A DNA stretch of 64,000 nt from Bacteroidota bacterium (GTDB taxonomy: Bacteria > Bacteroidota > Bacteroidia > Chitinophagales > Chitinophagaceae): assembly GCA_023424015.1 (NCBI GenBank), contig JAFAEM010000031.1, positions 103,239 through 167,238 on the forward strand, in the 5' to 3' direction. The notes under the pieces are model-generated. The model was not told the DNA's origin and ran no database searches. It saw nothing but the letters and a program-made list of their open reading frames with translations. Positions 35,903 through 43,746 of this stretch are shown piece after piece (positions within the stretch are counted from its first letter, which is position 1; every line of letters begins with the position of its first letter). Position numbers and translations under genes: made by a program.

Positions 35903-36166
35903 GTAAATGGTAGCCATAACACGAATTATATCAAACAAATTTCGAACTCGCTGAAAAAGCAAAATGAGCTGAACGATAAAAATAACCAGACACGACCTCA
36001 GTTCCGCTATCAGGAAGGACAAAGCGTCAATGCAATCTGGGCCGTTCGCTCTCTGGGTATAGACCCCGGTAACGGCCGTGAGATCTACCTGAATCGCAAT
36101 GACAGCATGACCTATATCTGGAATCCGCTTGATAAGGTAGTGGTTGGTGATGCCATTGCCGACCTG
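35903..36166 (+). pseudogene. Relic of a SusC-type TonB-linked receptor (internal barrel segment)
   Basis: The plus-strand frame reads VNGSHNTNYIKQISNSLKKQ...YQEGQSVNAIWAVRSLGIDPGNGREIYLN...TYIWNPLDKVVVGD. This matches the conserved late-barrel block of SusC proteins (NxSHNxNxI, then EG-S---IWAVRSLGIDP-NGREIYL). Neither the start, plug nor C-terminus is present, so it is a fragment of about 90 codons of a ~1000-codon gene. Confidence 0.8.
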
Positions 36167-36358
36167 CGGTCTTCTCATGTTCAAAAACCAAGGGGTTCTT
36201 TCCAGTTCCCCTTCTTTTTTTGTCTGATAAGGGTAAACACTATTAAATCTCCGGCATCACAACGAAATTTGCAGATTCCGGTATTTTAAATACTATTGTA
36301 TCGGCTTTTCCTCCCTATCACTACCCGTCATTTTTTTCTTCATTATAAAAAATCAGTT

Positions 36359-36604
36359 ATGATATCTTCTATTATCGGTTTGAACGAAGTGATGATCCTG
36401 ATTCTTATCGCAGTTGCTTTCCTTGTCGCTTACCTGATCTACCGGCTTATTAAAAGCCCCTCGATGACCAGGAATACTACACAAGATAATTCGCGTACGG
36501 ATATCGTAGGCCAGCTTGAACGATTAGGCAAACTGAAAGAACAGGGCCTTATAAATGAGGAAGAGTTTGAACAGCAAAAGATAAAACTTTTACAAAAGCT
36601 ATAA
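36359..36604 (+). CDS. Small membrane protein with C-terminal SHOCT domain
   Basis: The protein has 81 residues from the ATG giving MISSIIGLNEVMILILIAVAFL; the frame is open 21 codons upstream but without support. One membrane helix spans about residues 10-32. A charged linker leads to the SHOCT motif IVGQLERLGKLKEQGLINEEEFEQQKIKLL (residues 50-79). SHOCT tails mediate oligomerisation in diverse proteins. Function unknown. Confidence 0.75.
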   Translation: MISSIIGLNEVMILILIAVAFLVAYLIYRLIKSPSMTRNTTQDNSRTDIVGQLERLGKLKEQGLINEEEFEQQKIKLLQKL

Positions 36605-36624
36605 AACTAATCTCCGTAACCAGG

Positions 36625-36915
36625 CTATCTCAAATCCTGTAGCATCAGTTCTATCTTATCAAACAACTCCCCGACCCCCAGGGCAGCCCAGATAATAAAC
36701 GCGCCGAGGAGAATTTTTAGGACCCCCGGTATCCTGATGCCCGTTAATTGCGTGAACAGGCCCGACACTGGCGGGAAAAAAATAAGTGATGCCAAAAATA
36801 CAAACACACCGAAATAAGGATCATTTCCCCAAAACATGTTTACGATACCGATGGTACAGCCGATTATCCCAAAAACCCAGCTGGTAATATTCAAGGTGAT
36901 TGAAGGGTTATTCAT
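36625..36915 (-). CDS. Hypothetical small membrane protein
   Basis: The protein has 96 residues with three hydrophobic segments (SWVFGIIGCTIGIVNMFW, FGVFVFLASLIFFPPVSGLF and VLKILLGAFIIWAALGVGELF). No family recognised. It is convergent with the SHOCT protein, with a gap of 20 bases. The translation shows a normal amino-acid mix and clear topology, so it is probably real. Confidence 0.6.
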   Translation of the reverse strand: MNNPSITLNITSWVFGIIGCTIGIVNMFWGNDPYFGVFVFLASLIFFPPVSGLFTQLTGIRIPGVLKILLGAFIIWAALGVGELFDKIELMLQDLR

Positions 36916-37108
36916 GTTGTTGTTTTTATGGTTTGCGTATTTAGGCGGATCTCATATCCGCCATTCCAAACAAAGATAATTAAAAGTACTTTGCATTTCA
37001 AAGTGTATTTTAAAATAAATTTCACCCCGGGGTAAATCCCTGGTAGAGGATAAAAAAAAGAAGTATTCAACTAATTGAACTATAGTGCTTTTACCAGGCA
37101 GCTCCAAT

Positions 37109-37609
37109 TCAAAAACTCCTCTCATCAGCCGAAGGACCATATATCGAAGGCACGGGGATTTCATTCAATCGCATATACACGGTCAGTTGCCCGCGATGAT
37201 GAACCCAGTGATTGATCGAGGAACTTACTGATTCATTTTTAGAAGACGATATAAGTACCTGCCCTTTGTTCATTAGCTTGAACTCGTCTTCCAGTTTATC
37301 ATCAGTAGCCTGTCTTAAAGCTTCAACGGCACTCTGGAAGTTTTTGTCAAAATTCCTGACCAAAGCATCCGTTGTCGACAACCCTCCACTCTTAAAAGTC
37401 GCCAGGTCGATCGTACCTTCCTTAATCGTAAGAGTAATCCACAAAGGTATCTCTGCCACCAGCAAAGAAAGATATCCCAGTTCCATAGATTTGGTATGAG
37501 GCCTGAAGTTGTAGAGACTATCAGGAATTCTTTCGAGACATTTTCGGGTTGCCGGATACTCCGCCTCCAACTCACGGGCATAATGCTCAGTCAACAATCT
37601 ATTATTCAT
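37109..37609 (-). CDS. DinB-family metalloprotein
   Basis: The 166-residue four-helix bundle starts at the ATG giving MNNRLLTEHYARELEAEYP; an upstream TTG is unlikely. The C-terminal SINHWVHHRGQLTVYMRL is the DinB/YfiT metal-site helix with HxxxHRGQ. The usual first histidine near residue 50 is not obvious (ELGYLSLLVAEIP has none), so the metal site may be incomplete. DinB-like proteins act as thiol-dependent transferases or have no known substrate. Confidence 0.8.
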   Translation of the reverse strand: MNNRLLTEHYARELEAEYPATRKCLERIPDSLYNFRPHTKSMELGYLSLLVAEIPLWITLTIKEGTIDLATFKSGGLSTTDALVRNFDKNFQSAVEALRQATDDKLEDEFKLMNKGQVLISSSKNESVSSSINHWVHHRGQLTVYMRLNEIPVPSIYGPSADERSF

Positions 37610-37708
37610 AACGTTTTTTTGATGGGGGCTCAAAGATGATGCCCAAAAACCATTATAGTCGCAGGGGAAAAAAGATGTGCCACTGGCTTCTACGTGCCTA
37701 TTAATGTA

Positions 37709-37785
37709 GTTGAAAGTTGTTGAAAGTTGTTTAATGTTGTTTAAAATTGTACTATGATATTAAACCATCTTCAACAACTTTCAAC
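37709..37785. repeat. Foldback element built from decamer repeats
   Basis: Decamer TGAAAGTTGT occurs at 37711-37720 and 37721-37730, with degenerate copies at 37731-37750. GTTGAAAGTTGTTGAA (37709-37724) is perfectly complementary to 37770-37785, and GTTTAAT (37729-37735) to 37759-37765. The whole forms a stem of about 27 bases with a 23-base loop in the DinB-VOC spacer. Confidence 0.75.
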
Positions 37786-37803
37786 AATCTTCAGCTACCG
37801 CCT

Positions 37804-38253
37804 CTATTCCTGGCCTTTCTTTTCACTACAATTAAACATCCACTGCACGCCAAACTTATCGGTGCAGGATCCAAAATAATCACCCCAGAACATGTCGGTA
37901 AGTTCCATCGTCACATTGCCACCGTCGGAAAGCTTTTTAAACAACTCTTCCGTTTCTTTCCGGGTATCGGGCTGCAGGTTGATATAAACATTGTTGCCCA
38001 TGTTCAGTTTGAACCCCATAGATTCAGGCGCGTCGGTACCCATCAGTGAATGACTATCCAGGATGCGCAATTCAACATGCATCACAAGGTTTTTGTCGGC
38101 ATCCGCTATTGGCGGCGCACCAGGCCCCGGGGGAACGTCGCCAAACCGCATGATGCCATTGCCGAAAAACTCGCCACCGAAAACAGATTTGTAAAACAGA
38201 AACGCCTCTTCGGTATTTCTTGAAAAATTTAAATAAGTGCTAACGCTTGCCAT
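37804..38253 (-). CDS. VOC-family (PhnB-like) protein
   Basis: The 149-residue vicinal-oxygen-chelate fold protein opens with STYLNFSRNTEEAFLFYKSVFGGEF. It continues MHVELRILDSHSLMGTDAP and ends WGDYFGSCTDKFGVQWMFNC, the pattern of PhnB-like glyoxalase-related proteins in which the usual metal residues are only partly kept. No enzyme activity can be assigned. A perfect -7 box TATATTTG lies 46-53 bases before the start. Confidence 0.85.
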   Translation of the reverse strand: MASVSTYLNFSRNTEEAFLFYKSVFGGEFFGNGIMRFGDVPPGPGAPPIADADKNLVMHVELRILDSHSLMGTDAPESMGFKLNMGNNVYINLQPDTRKETEELFKKLSDGGNVTMELTDMFWGDYFGSCTDKFGVQWMFNCSEKKGQE

Positions 38254-38298
38254 GATTTAAGATTTATCGATTAATAATAAGGTCGTATTGATCTAATA

Positions 38299-38306
38299 CA
38301 AATATA
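38299..38306 (-). promoter_or_regulatory. -7 promoter box of the VOC gene
   Basis: The minus strand reads TATATTTG, a perfect TAnnTTTG box. Expected transcript start is about 38295, a leader of about 42 bases. No clear -33 element was seen at the usual spacing. Confidence 0.5.
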
Positions 38307-38467
38307 AAGGGTCCCCGAAAGCCCTATAAAGGGCAATCATGACAAAAACGGGGTTGGAATGCGACAGCTTGATTGGTTGGGTGAAGCATCTGTAAGTGAC
38401 AAGGAAAATAGCATATTATAAACAAGTCGTACTTTCATACACATTTCATTATATCCAATCATTTTTT

Positions 38468-38971
38468 ATGAACGATACATTTGCCAGTTCCCTGTCGTCC
38501 GGTGCGCATCTACAACTAAGCAAACTGGTCGGCGATTGGGAAGGCACGGCGAAGACCTGGTTTGAGCCCGACAAACTTGCTGATGAATCGCCCGTCAGGG
38601 GTTCGATGCGACCTATTTTAGGAGGCCGATTTATTCTGCATGAATATAAAGGCAGTCTTAGTGGAAAACCGCTGGAAGGCATGGCCATCATCGGTTACCA
38701 TATCGGTTTGAAAAAATATCAGTGCGCCTGGATCGATAGTTTCCATAATGGAACCGCGATCATGTTTTCAGAAGGAGAAAAAGGCGACCCCCGCCTTTCT
38801 GTGCTGGGCAGTTATGCATATGTAACACCTGAAATCGAACAACATTGGGGCTGGCGTACTGAAATTGAAATAATTTCAGATAACGAAATTAAAATCACAG
38901 CTTATAATATTACGCCCGAGGGCGAAGCTTCAAAAGCAACAGAAACAATTTATAAAAAAACGCAATCATAA
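38468..38971 (+). CDS. DUF1579-family protein
   Basis: The 167-residue protein starts at the ATG giving MNDTFASSLSSGAHLQLSKLVGDWEGTAKTW. LVGDWEGTAKTWFEPD, GRFILHEYKGSLSGKPLEGMAIIGYHIGLKKYQCAWIDSFHNGTAIMFSEG and the closing KITAYNITPEGEASKATETIYKK are the marks of DUF1579, a lipocalin-like beta-barrel family of unknown ligand. It is two bases upstream of an SDR gene and probably co-transcribed with it. Confidence 0.8.
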   Translation: MNDTFASSLSSGAHLQLSKLVGDWEGTAKTWFEPDKLADESPVRGSMRPILGGRFILHEYKGSLSGKPLEGMAIIGYHIGLKKYQCAWIDSFHNGTAIMFSEGEKGDPRLSVLGSYAYVTPEIEQHWGWRTEIEIISDNEIKITAYNITPEGEASKATETIYKKTQS

Positions 38972-38973
38972 TC

Positions 38974-39693
38974 ATGGCAATCAATCTTTCAGGCAAAGTG
39001 GCTTATATCACCGGTGGTAGTAAAGGTATCGGATATGGTATCGCGGAGGCCTTGCTCGCGCACGGAATGAAAGTAGCGATCACCAGTCGCTCAATAGAAG
39101 CAGCAGAAAAAGCAGCCCGTTCATTAAGCGCAGATAATTCAAAAATACTGGCCCTGCAATCTGATGCAGGATCCCCGGAATCTGAAATGAAAGCGGTGCA
39201 GGCAACCATCGACAAATTTGGCCAGCTGGATGTATTGATCGCAAACGCGGGTGTGGGACATTTCGCTCCTATCGACGAATTGTCGTTCGAGCTTTGGAAA
39301 GAAACCATCGATACCAACCTAACTGGTGTATTTAATAGTGTGAAAGCAGGTATCCCGGCATTGAAAAAATCTAAAGGCTATATTATAACGATAGCCAGCC
39401 TGGCCGGTATCAATTTCTTCGAAAATGGCGCAGCTTATAACGCCAGCAAATTCGGCCTGGTCGGTTTCACCCAGGCGATCATGCTGGATCTGCGCAAACA
39501 CGGCATCAAGGTCACTACTATTATGCCCGGGTCCGTAGCTACCTATTTTAATGACCATATACCCTCAAATCAGGATGCCTGGAAAATACAGCCTGAAGAT
39601 ATCGGAAAACTGGTCACTGATCTGCTGACCATGCATCCCAGGACACTGCCCAGTAAAGTTGAAGTCAGGCCAGCCATCCCAGCTAAGAGCTGA
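38974..39693 (+). CDS. Short-chain dehydrogenase/reductase
   Basis: The 239-residue classical SDR has the cofactor loop YITGGSKGIGYGIAEALL (residues 11-28), NAGVGHFAP near residue 90, ITIASLAG with the catalytic Ser, and YNASKFG with catalytic Tyr and Lys near residues 152-156. The Arg (TSRS) at the end of the second strand suggests NADP(H). Substrate unknown. It follows the DUF1579 gene by two bases. Confidence 0.88.
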   Translation: MAINLSGKVAYITGGSKGIGYGIAEALLAHGMKVAITSRSIEAAEKAARSLSADNSKILALQSDAGSPESEMKAVQATIDKFGQLDVLIANAGVGHFAPIDELSFELWKETIDTNLTGVFNSVKAGIPALKKSKGYIITIASLAGINFFENGAAYNASKFGLVGFTQAIMLDLRKHGIKVTTIMPGSVATYFNDHIPSNQDAWKIQPEDIGKLVTDLLTMHPRTLPSKVEVRPAIPAKS

Positions 39694-39843
39694 TGATCCA
39701 ATAACGACTGGTAGTAAATTGGCCTTTGCAGCGCATTCACACGAATCCTTCCGATAGGGCATGTCCTTTTTACTTACTATAATTACTTTCCATGAGTTGG
39801 AACAACTGAATTATTCGCGGTTTGTTATGGCAATGCGGGTTTT

Positions 39844-40740
39844 GTGACTAGTTTTATTTCGTTGAAAAAAATCGCTGTCTATAATATCAAGGGAGGCGTT
39901 GGAAAAACCACCACATCCGTAAACCTGGCCTGTTATCTTTCCAGTTGCGGTCTGAGTGTACTGCTCTGGGATCTGGATCCGCAGGGCGGCGCGAGTTTCT
40001 TCTTCGACCGGCAACATCATAATAATAACACGCATGGCCGTTTGTTTGACCGGTATATCACGATCTACGATGTGATCCATTCCACCGACAGCTACCAGAT
40101 TGATGTGATCAGTAATGATGCCCTGTTCTCCGATCAGTATATGAACCATGCTTCAAGGATGACAACAGTAAGTTTCGGCAACAACGAACTGATACTTCGG
40201 ACCCTCGAAGAAGTGGAAGATGATTATGATGTGTGTATCATGGATTGCTCACCCGGACGGTTCTTGCTTCATAATAATATATTCTATGCGGCTGATCTGT
40301 TATTGATCCCAAACCTTCCCGCACCGTTGTCCATCTATTGTAACAATATGCTCATGGATTCGCTGCAACAGGATCGTTCCATATCTCAGAAGGTTCTTAG
40401 CTTCTATAATATGGTGCAGACACATAAGATCCTGCACAAACAATACCTGGACAACAGGAGAGATGCTTCCTGGATGATGGATAACTATATTCCATTTTAC
40501 TCCGAAATCGAACAGATTGCACTTACCAAAGAATCCATATTTCATCAGCAGAAAAAAGAATACAAAGCCAATGACTACTACCATCAGCTTTGGCTGGAAA
40601 TCTGTAGCAGGATGAATTGGCAACAATTGAATAACCCGAAGGGAATGGTGGTCGATATCGAAACAGATCAGCCTGTGGAATATCCGGCCAGCTTTCTCGG
40701 TAACCAGGATCATCACCAGCGAACCAACACAGCGCCTTAA
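39844..40740 (+). CDS. Orphan ParA/Soj-family ATPase
   Basis: The 298-residue protein begins at GTG (MTSFISLKKIAVYNIKGG); a TTG six codons later is an alternative. The deviant Walker A IKGGVGKTTTSVNLA (residues 15-29), DLDPQGGASF (switch I/A' box) and CIMDCSPG (Walker B) are intact. The C-terminal third (YTHKILHKQYLDNRR... ) diverges. No parB, parS-like repeats or replication genes are near, so it is not an ordinary chromosome-partition pair. ParA proteins without ParB position other cargoes such as flagella, chemotaxis arrays or enzyme compartments; which one is unknown. The gene is 101 bases upstream of a trypsin-like protein on the same strand. Confidence 0.85.
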   Translation: MTSFISLKKIAVYNIKGGVGKTTTSVNLACYLSSCGLSVLLWDLDPQGGASFFFDRQHHNNNTHGRLFDRYITIYDVIHSTDSYQIDVISNDALFSDQYMNHASRMTTVSFGNNELILRTLEEVEDDYDVCIMDCSPGRFLLHNNIFYAADLLLIPNLPAPLSIYCNNMLMDSLQQDRSISQKVLSFYNMVQTHKILHKQYLDNRRDASWMMDNYIPFYSEIEQIALTKESIFHQQKKEYKANDYYHQLWLEICSRMNWQQLNNPKGMVVDIETDQPVEYPASFLGNQDHHQRTNTAP

Positions 40741-40895
40741 ACCGCGCGATACCCAACCCTTTGGTTCTGACTTCAACTTTCCCAGGCCTGAAAGCCAGCT
40801 CCGAAATTTACCCTACTCTCAATTTTATTATCATAAATTAGATGATAGAATGCCTTCTATGTTCAAAACCTAATTGTTTAACCCCGGTCACCGTC

Positions 40896-41783
40896 ATGTT
40901 TGTATCCGCCATCGAAGAAGTAGGTCGTTTCACCCGTCCGATTCATACCATTTCCCGCAACTACGGGGAAACCATTGTAAACCCCGGGGCCGCAACGCTT
41001 TTTTTTGTCAATGATGAAGGCTGTGCAGTCACCTGCAAACACGTTATAAACCTGATCGGAAACCGAAAAGCAATCAATGACCGGTACGAAAAATTCAAAC
41101 AGGCAAAGCAAAAAATTGAACCTGGTGATCATTTAGCCCAGCAGATAGAAGCACTCGAAACAGAGTATAACTATAAGCCCGGAACCCTTGTTCAACTCAA
41201 GGAAATGTTTGTTGGTGTAACCACCGAACCGAAATTTAACTTCCGCTGGATTTGTCACCCTGCCTATGACCTTGCGATCATTCAGTTTGAAAATTTTCGC
41301 AACGCGAGATACCAGTCCCATGCCCGGTTTTTAAAAGACAGCAGTTTGCTAAAGCAGGGGAAAAGTCTTTGCAGGCTGGGCTTCCCTTTTGCCGAGTTTA
41401 CAAACTTCATATACAATGCAGAAATCGATGACATCGACTGGACACAAACCGGGCAGACGGAAACACCACGTTTTCCGATCGAGGGTATGCTCACGCGTCA
41501 TCTCGTATCGGGAGGAGAAATTATGGGAATTGAATTGAGCACCCCCGGCCTTCGTGGCCAGAGTGGTGGACCCGTTTTTGATACCAACGGTATTATTTGC
41601 GGGATGCAAATGAGTACCAATCACCTTCACCTTGGATTTGACATGAAAGATTTTGAGTATAAAATAAACGGCAGGCAGATAAAGGTCACTAACCAGCCAT
41701 TTTTGCATGTTGGCCATTGTATCCATGTAGATATCATCAAGCGTTTCCTGCGGGAAAACAATATCCGGTTTTATGAACATTGA
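40896..41783 (+). CDS. Trypsin-like serine protease domain protein
   Basis: The protein has 295 residues from the ATG giving MFVSAIEEVGRFTRPIHTI; an ATG 18 codons upstream is also possible. The catalytic triad is visible as AVTCKHVINL (His), PAYDLAIIQF (Asp) and LRGQSGGPVFDTNG (Ser in GQSGGP, near residue 225). No signal peptide or membrane segment is present, so it is likely cytoplasmic, unlike DegP. There is no PDZ domain. A helical, charged insert (residues 55-85) follows the His. It may act as a regulated protease or scaffold; the neighbouring ParA is the only hint. Confidence 0.8.
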   Translation: MFVSAIEEVGRFTRPIHTISRNYGETIVNPGAATLFFVNDEGCAVTCKHVINLIGNRKAINDRYEKFKQAKQKIEPGDHLAQQIEALETEYNYKPGTLVQLKEMFVGVTTEPKFNFRWICHPAYDLAIIQFENFRNARYQSHARFLKDSSLLKQGKSLCRLGFPFAEFTNFIYNAEIDDIDWTQTGQTETPRFPIEGMLTRHLVSGGEIMGIELSTPGLRGQSGGPVFDTNGIICGMQMSTNHLHLGFDMKDFEYKINGRQIKVTNQPFLHVGHCIHVDIIKRFLRENNIRFYEH

Positions 41784-41817
41784 TCTCCTATTTCATTCAC
41801 CAGCATAAGAGCCAGTT

Positions 41818-42579
41818 ATGCGATTTAACCAAAAGACAGCAATTGTTACCGGTGCAGGACAGGGTATTGGGTTCGATATTTGCCGGCAACTGGTAAAAGA
41901 AGGAGCCACGGTTATCCTCAACGATGCAGACCAGGAACTTGTCACGGAAGCATCAGCGAAATTAAATGATGAGTATAAAGGTAAATGCTTGACAGTACCT
42001 GGTGATTGCAGCCAGCCTGAAACCATCAACGCAATGATAAAAACTGCCACGAAAACTGGAGGCCAGGTTGACATTATCATCGCCAACGCAGGCATCACAC
42101 TATTTGGAGATTTTTTAAGTTATACCCGCGAAGCATTCAACCGGGTAATGGAAGTAAATCTCGCCGGTAGTTTTTTCCTGGCGCAGGCAGCGGCCAATCA
42201 AATGCGAAGTCAAACTACCGGCGGATCAATATTATTCATGTCATCCGTCACGGCGCACCAGGCACACAAAGACCTCGCAGCTTATGGCATGAGTAAAGCT
42301 GCTCTTGAAATGCTTGCCAGGAACCTGGTAGTAGAACTTTCAAAATATAATATTAATGTTAATACTATCGCACCTGGTGCCACACTTACGGAGCGTACCC
42401 GGGATGAACCCGGATACAAAGAAATATGGTCAGGTCTCACACCGATGGGCCGGCCGGCCAGTGTAAATGATATCACCAATGCAGCCCTGTTTCTTGTACA
42501 GGAAGAATCAAGACATATTACCGGCCAAAATATTGTTATTGACGGAGGCTGGACAAGCATCAGCCCGCAGCCATATTAA
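41818..42579 (+). CDS. Short-chain dehydrogenase/reductase (3-oxoacyl-ACP-reductase-like)
   Basis: The 253-residue SDR has TGAGQGIGFDICRQLV (residues 11-26), an Asp at the end of strand 2 (LNDADQ) favouring NAD(H), NAGITLFG, the Ser in MSSVTAHQ, YGMSKAALE (Tyr, Lys), IAPGATLTERTRDEPG and the C-terminal ITGQNIVIDGGWTS. It ends in the standard family tail. Substrate unknown. It lies 34 bases after the protease and may be co-transcribed. Confidence 0.9.
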   Translation: MRFNQKTAIVTGAGQGIGFDICRQLVKEGATVILNDADQELVTEASAKLNDEYKGKCLTVPGDCSQPETINAMIKTATKTGGQVDIIIANAGITLFGDFLSYTREAFNRVMEVNLAGSFFLAQAAANQMRSQTTGGSILFMSSVTAHQAHKDLAAYGMSKAALEMLARNLVVELSKYNINVNTIAPGATLTERTRDEPGYKEIWSGLTPMGRPASVNDITNAALFLVQEESRHITGQNIVIDGGWTSISPQPY

Positions 42580-42778
42580 AATTTTTGACCTTTACAGCAA
42601 ACGCAAAGAATATCAAATCATTAATAGTAATAATTAGAAAAAATTATGTGAAAGCCGGGAATTAAACTTTTTAGTCGCAAAACTAAACAGTAACTTTAAA
42701 ACACCATTAAATGCCATCCATCCTTCGGTTCTGTTCCCCCTTGAATTCATTAAAGTGGCAACACAAAAAAGTAAAGAT

Positions 42779-43129
42779 ATGGCAACGAATACTCAAACCC
42801 CGGCAACAACAAGAACACGCAACAGGAGTTCAAAATCTGCACAGAAAAAAATGAGTATTCTGGCGGCACGTTACATGAATGGGTTCTCTGTGGCCGTTAC
42901 ATTTTCAAGTGGCATAACACAACTCGTCAACTTTTTACCCCTGTTTGAAAAGCACCTGAAGGGCCGCAACCTTAAATATTTCTCCCTTAAACGCTTCCAG
43001 CAATTCATGGTCAGGAACGGCAAAATTTGTTGGGGCAAGAATGAAGACATTACATTCCCTGCAGAATCACTCTTTAAGAAAATGCCGGCTGGATTAAGGA
43101 GGTCGGAGGATATACTGTATGTGATGTAA
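42779..43129 (+). CDS. Small DUF2442-like protein
   Basis: The 116-residue protein starts at ATG 42779 (MATNTQTPATTRTRNRSSKS); a GTG eight codons before is possible. After a basic N-terminal tail comes NGFSVAVTFSSGITQLVNFLPLFEKHLKG...KRFQQFMVRNGKICWGKNEDITFPAESLF, which follows the DUF2442 pattern (strand with 'F-x-dG', then 'F.......g.i.W....Di....L'). DUF2442 proteins are often found in toxin-antitoxin contexts, but no partner is adjacent. The heptamer array starts at the base right after its stop codon. Confidence 0.6.
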   Translation: MATNTQTPATTRTRNRSSKSAQKKMSILAARYMNGFSVAVTFSSGITQLVNFLPLFEKHLKGRNLKYFSLKRFQQFMVRNGKICWGKNEDITFPAESLFKKMPAGLRRSEDILYVM

Positions 43130-43192
43130 CTGGATGCTGGATACTGGATACTGGATACTGGATGCTGGATACTGGATGCTGGATACTGGATG
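43130..43192. repeat. Nine-copy tandem heptamer CTGGATR
   Basis: Nine perfect consecutive copies of CTGGAT followed by A or G fill 63 bases (order G A A A G A G A G). The array begins immediately after the stop codon of the DUF2442-like gene and ends five bases before the stop codon of the convergent holin-like gene. Confidence 0.98.
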
Positions 43193-43197
43193 CCGCA

Positions 43198-43545
43198 TCA
43201 TGTCTCCTTTTTATCAACTTCTTTTGTGATAATGGAACTGATGAACGACAAAAGCAGGGAGAACAATAGTCCCCACCAGAAATTATCGATCCTGAAACCA
43301 TCTATCAGTTTGCTGGCCAGCAATACTACAATGGTATTGATCACAAACAGGAATAACCCCAGTGTAAGAAGGGTGAGGGGCAGTGTAAGTATAATTAAAA
43401 TCGGTTTTACCAAAATATTCAACACGGCCAGTACCAGGGCAAAAACCAGGGCAGTCCAGAAACTGTCTACATGAATGCCGCGCAACACATAGGCCAGTCC
43501 AAAAGCTACCAGCGCAGAAATTAAAATTCGTACTAGAAAGTTCAT
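43198..43545 (-). CDS. Phage-holin-superfamily-IV-like membrane protein (YvlD type)
   Basis: The 115-residue protein has four membrane helices: LVRILISALVAFGLAYVL, SFWTALVFALVLAVLNILV, PILIILTLPLTLLTLGLFLFVINTIVVLLA and NFWWGLLFSLLLSFISSII. VKPILIILTLPLTLLTLGLF is the family hallmark. Despite the name, such proteins are common chromosomal membrane proteins not linked to lysis, and no phage genes are near. Convergent with the DUF2442-like gene. Confidence 0.9.
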   Translation of the reverse strand: MNFLVRILISALVAFGLAYVLRGIHVDSFWTALVFALVLAVLNILVKPILIILTLPLTLLTLGLFLFVINTIVVLLASKLIDGFRIDNFWWGLLFSLLLSFISSIITKEVDKKET

Positions 43546-43695
43546 GGATTTAAGGTAAGGAAACTAATTCAAATTCCTTTAGCTCTTCTCTCTAAATCCC
43601 TGGTGACCAAACTACCCCTCTTCTGTCTCTTTTTGAAAGGGATCAAAAACAAATCTTACCGGATGTTGAATAATTCACAAAAAGACCTCCCCGGC

Positions 43696-43725
43696 TTGCC
43701 CCATTCCCAGCTTTAGCTATTTTTG
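43696..43725 (+). promoter_or_regulatory. Promoter of the M1 peptidase gene
   Basis: TTG (43696-43698), a 19-base spacer and a perfect -7 box TATTTTTG (43718-43725) lie upstream of the ATG at 43747. Predicted leader about 18 bases. Confidence 0.65.
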
Positions 43726-43746
43726 GAGAATATCTAAACTTCACTC

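Noticed and set aside
35861..36289. Complete 142-residue gene on the plus strand
   Set aside because: Its first codons are the antisense of the sigma relic and its last ~40 codons lose SusC similarity, so it is a relic and not an intact gene.
39844..40740. Plasmid or chromosome partition locus
   Set aside because: No parB, parS-like sites, replication initiator or origin repeats are near the ParA gene.
42755..43129. Toxin-antitoxin pair at the DUF2442-like gene
   Set aside because: No DUF4160 or other toxin-like frame adjoins it on the same strand.
43198..43545. Phage origin for the holin-like protein
   Set aside because: No other phage genes are nearby, and this four-helix family is a usual chromosomal membrane protein in Bacteroidota.
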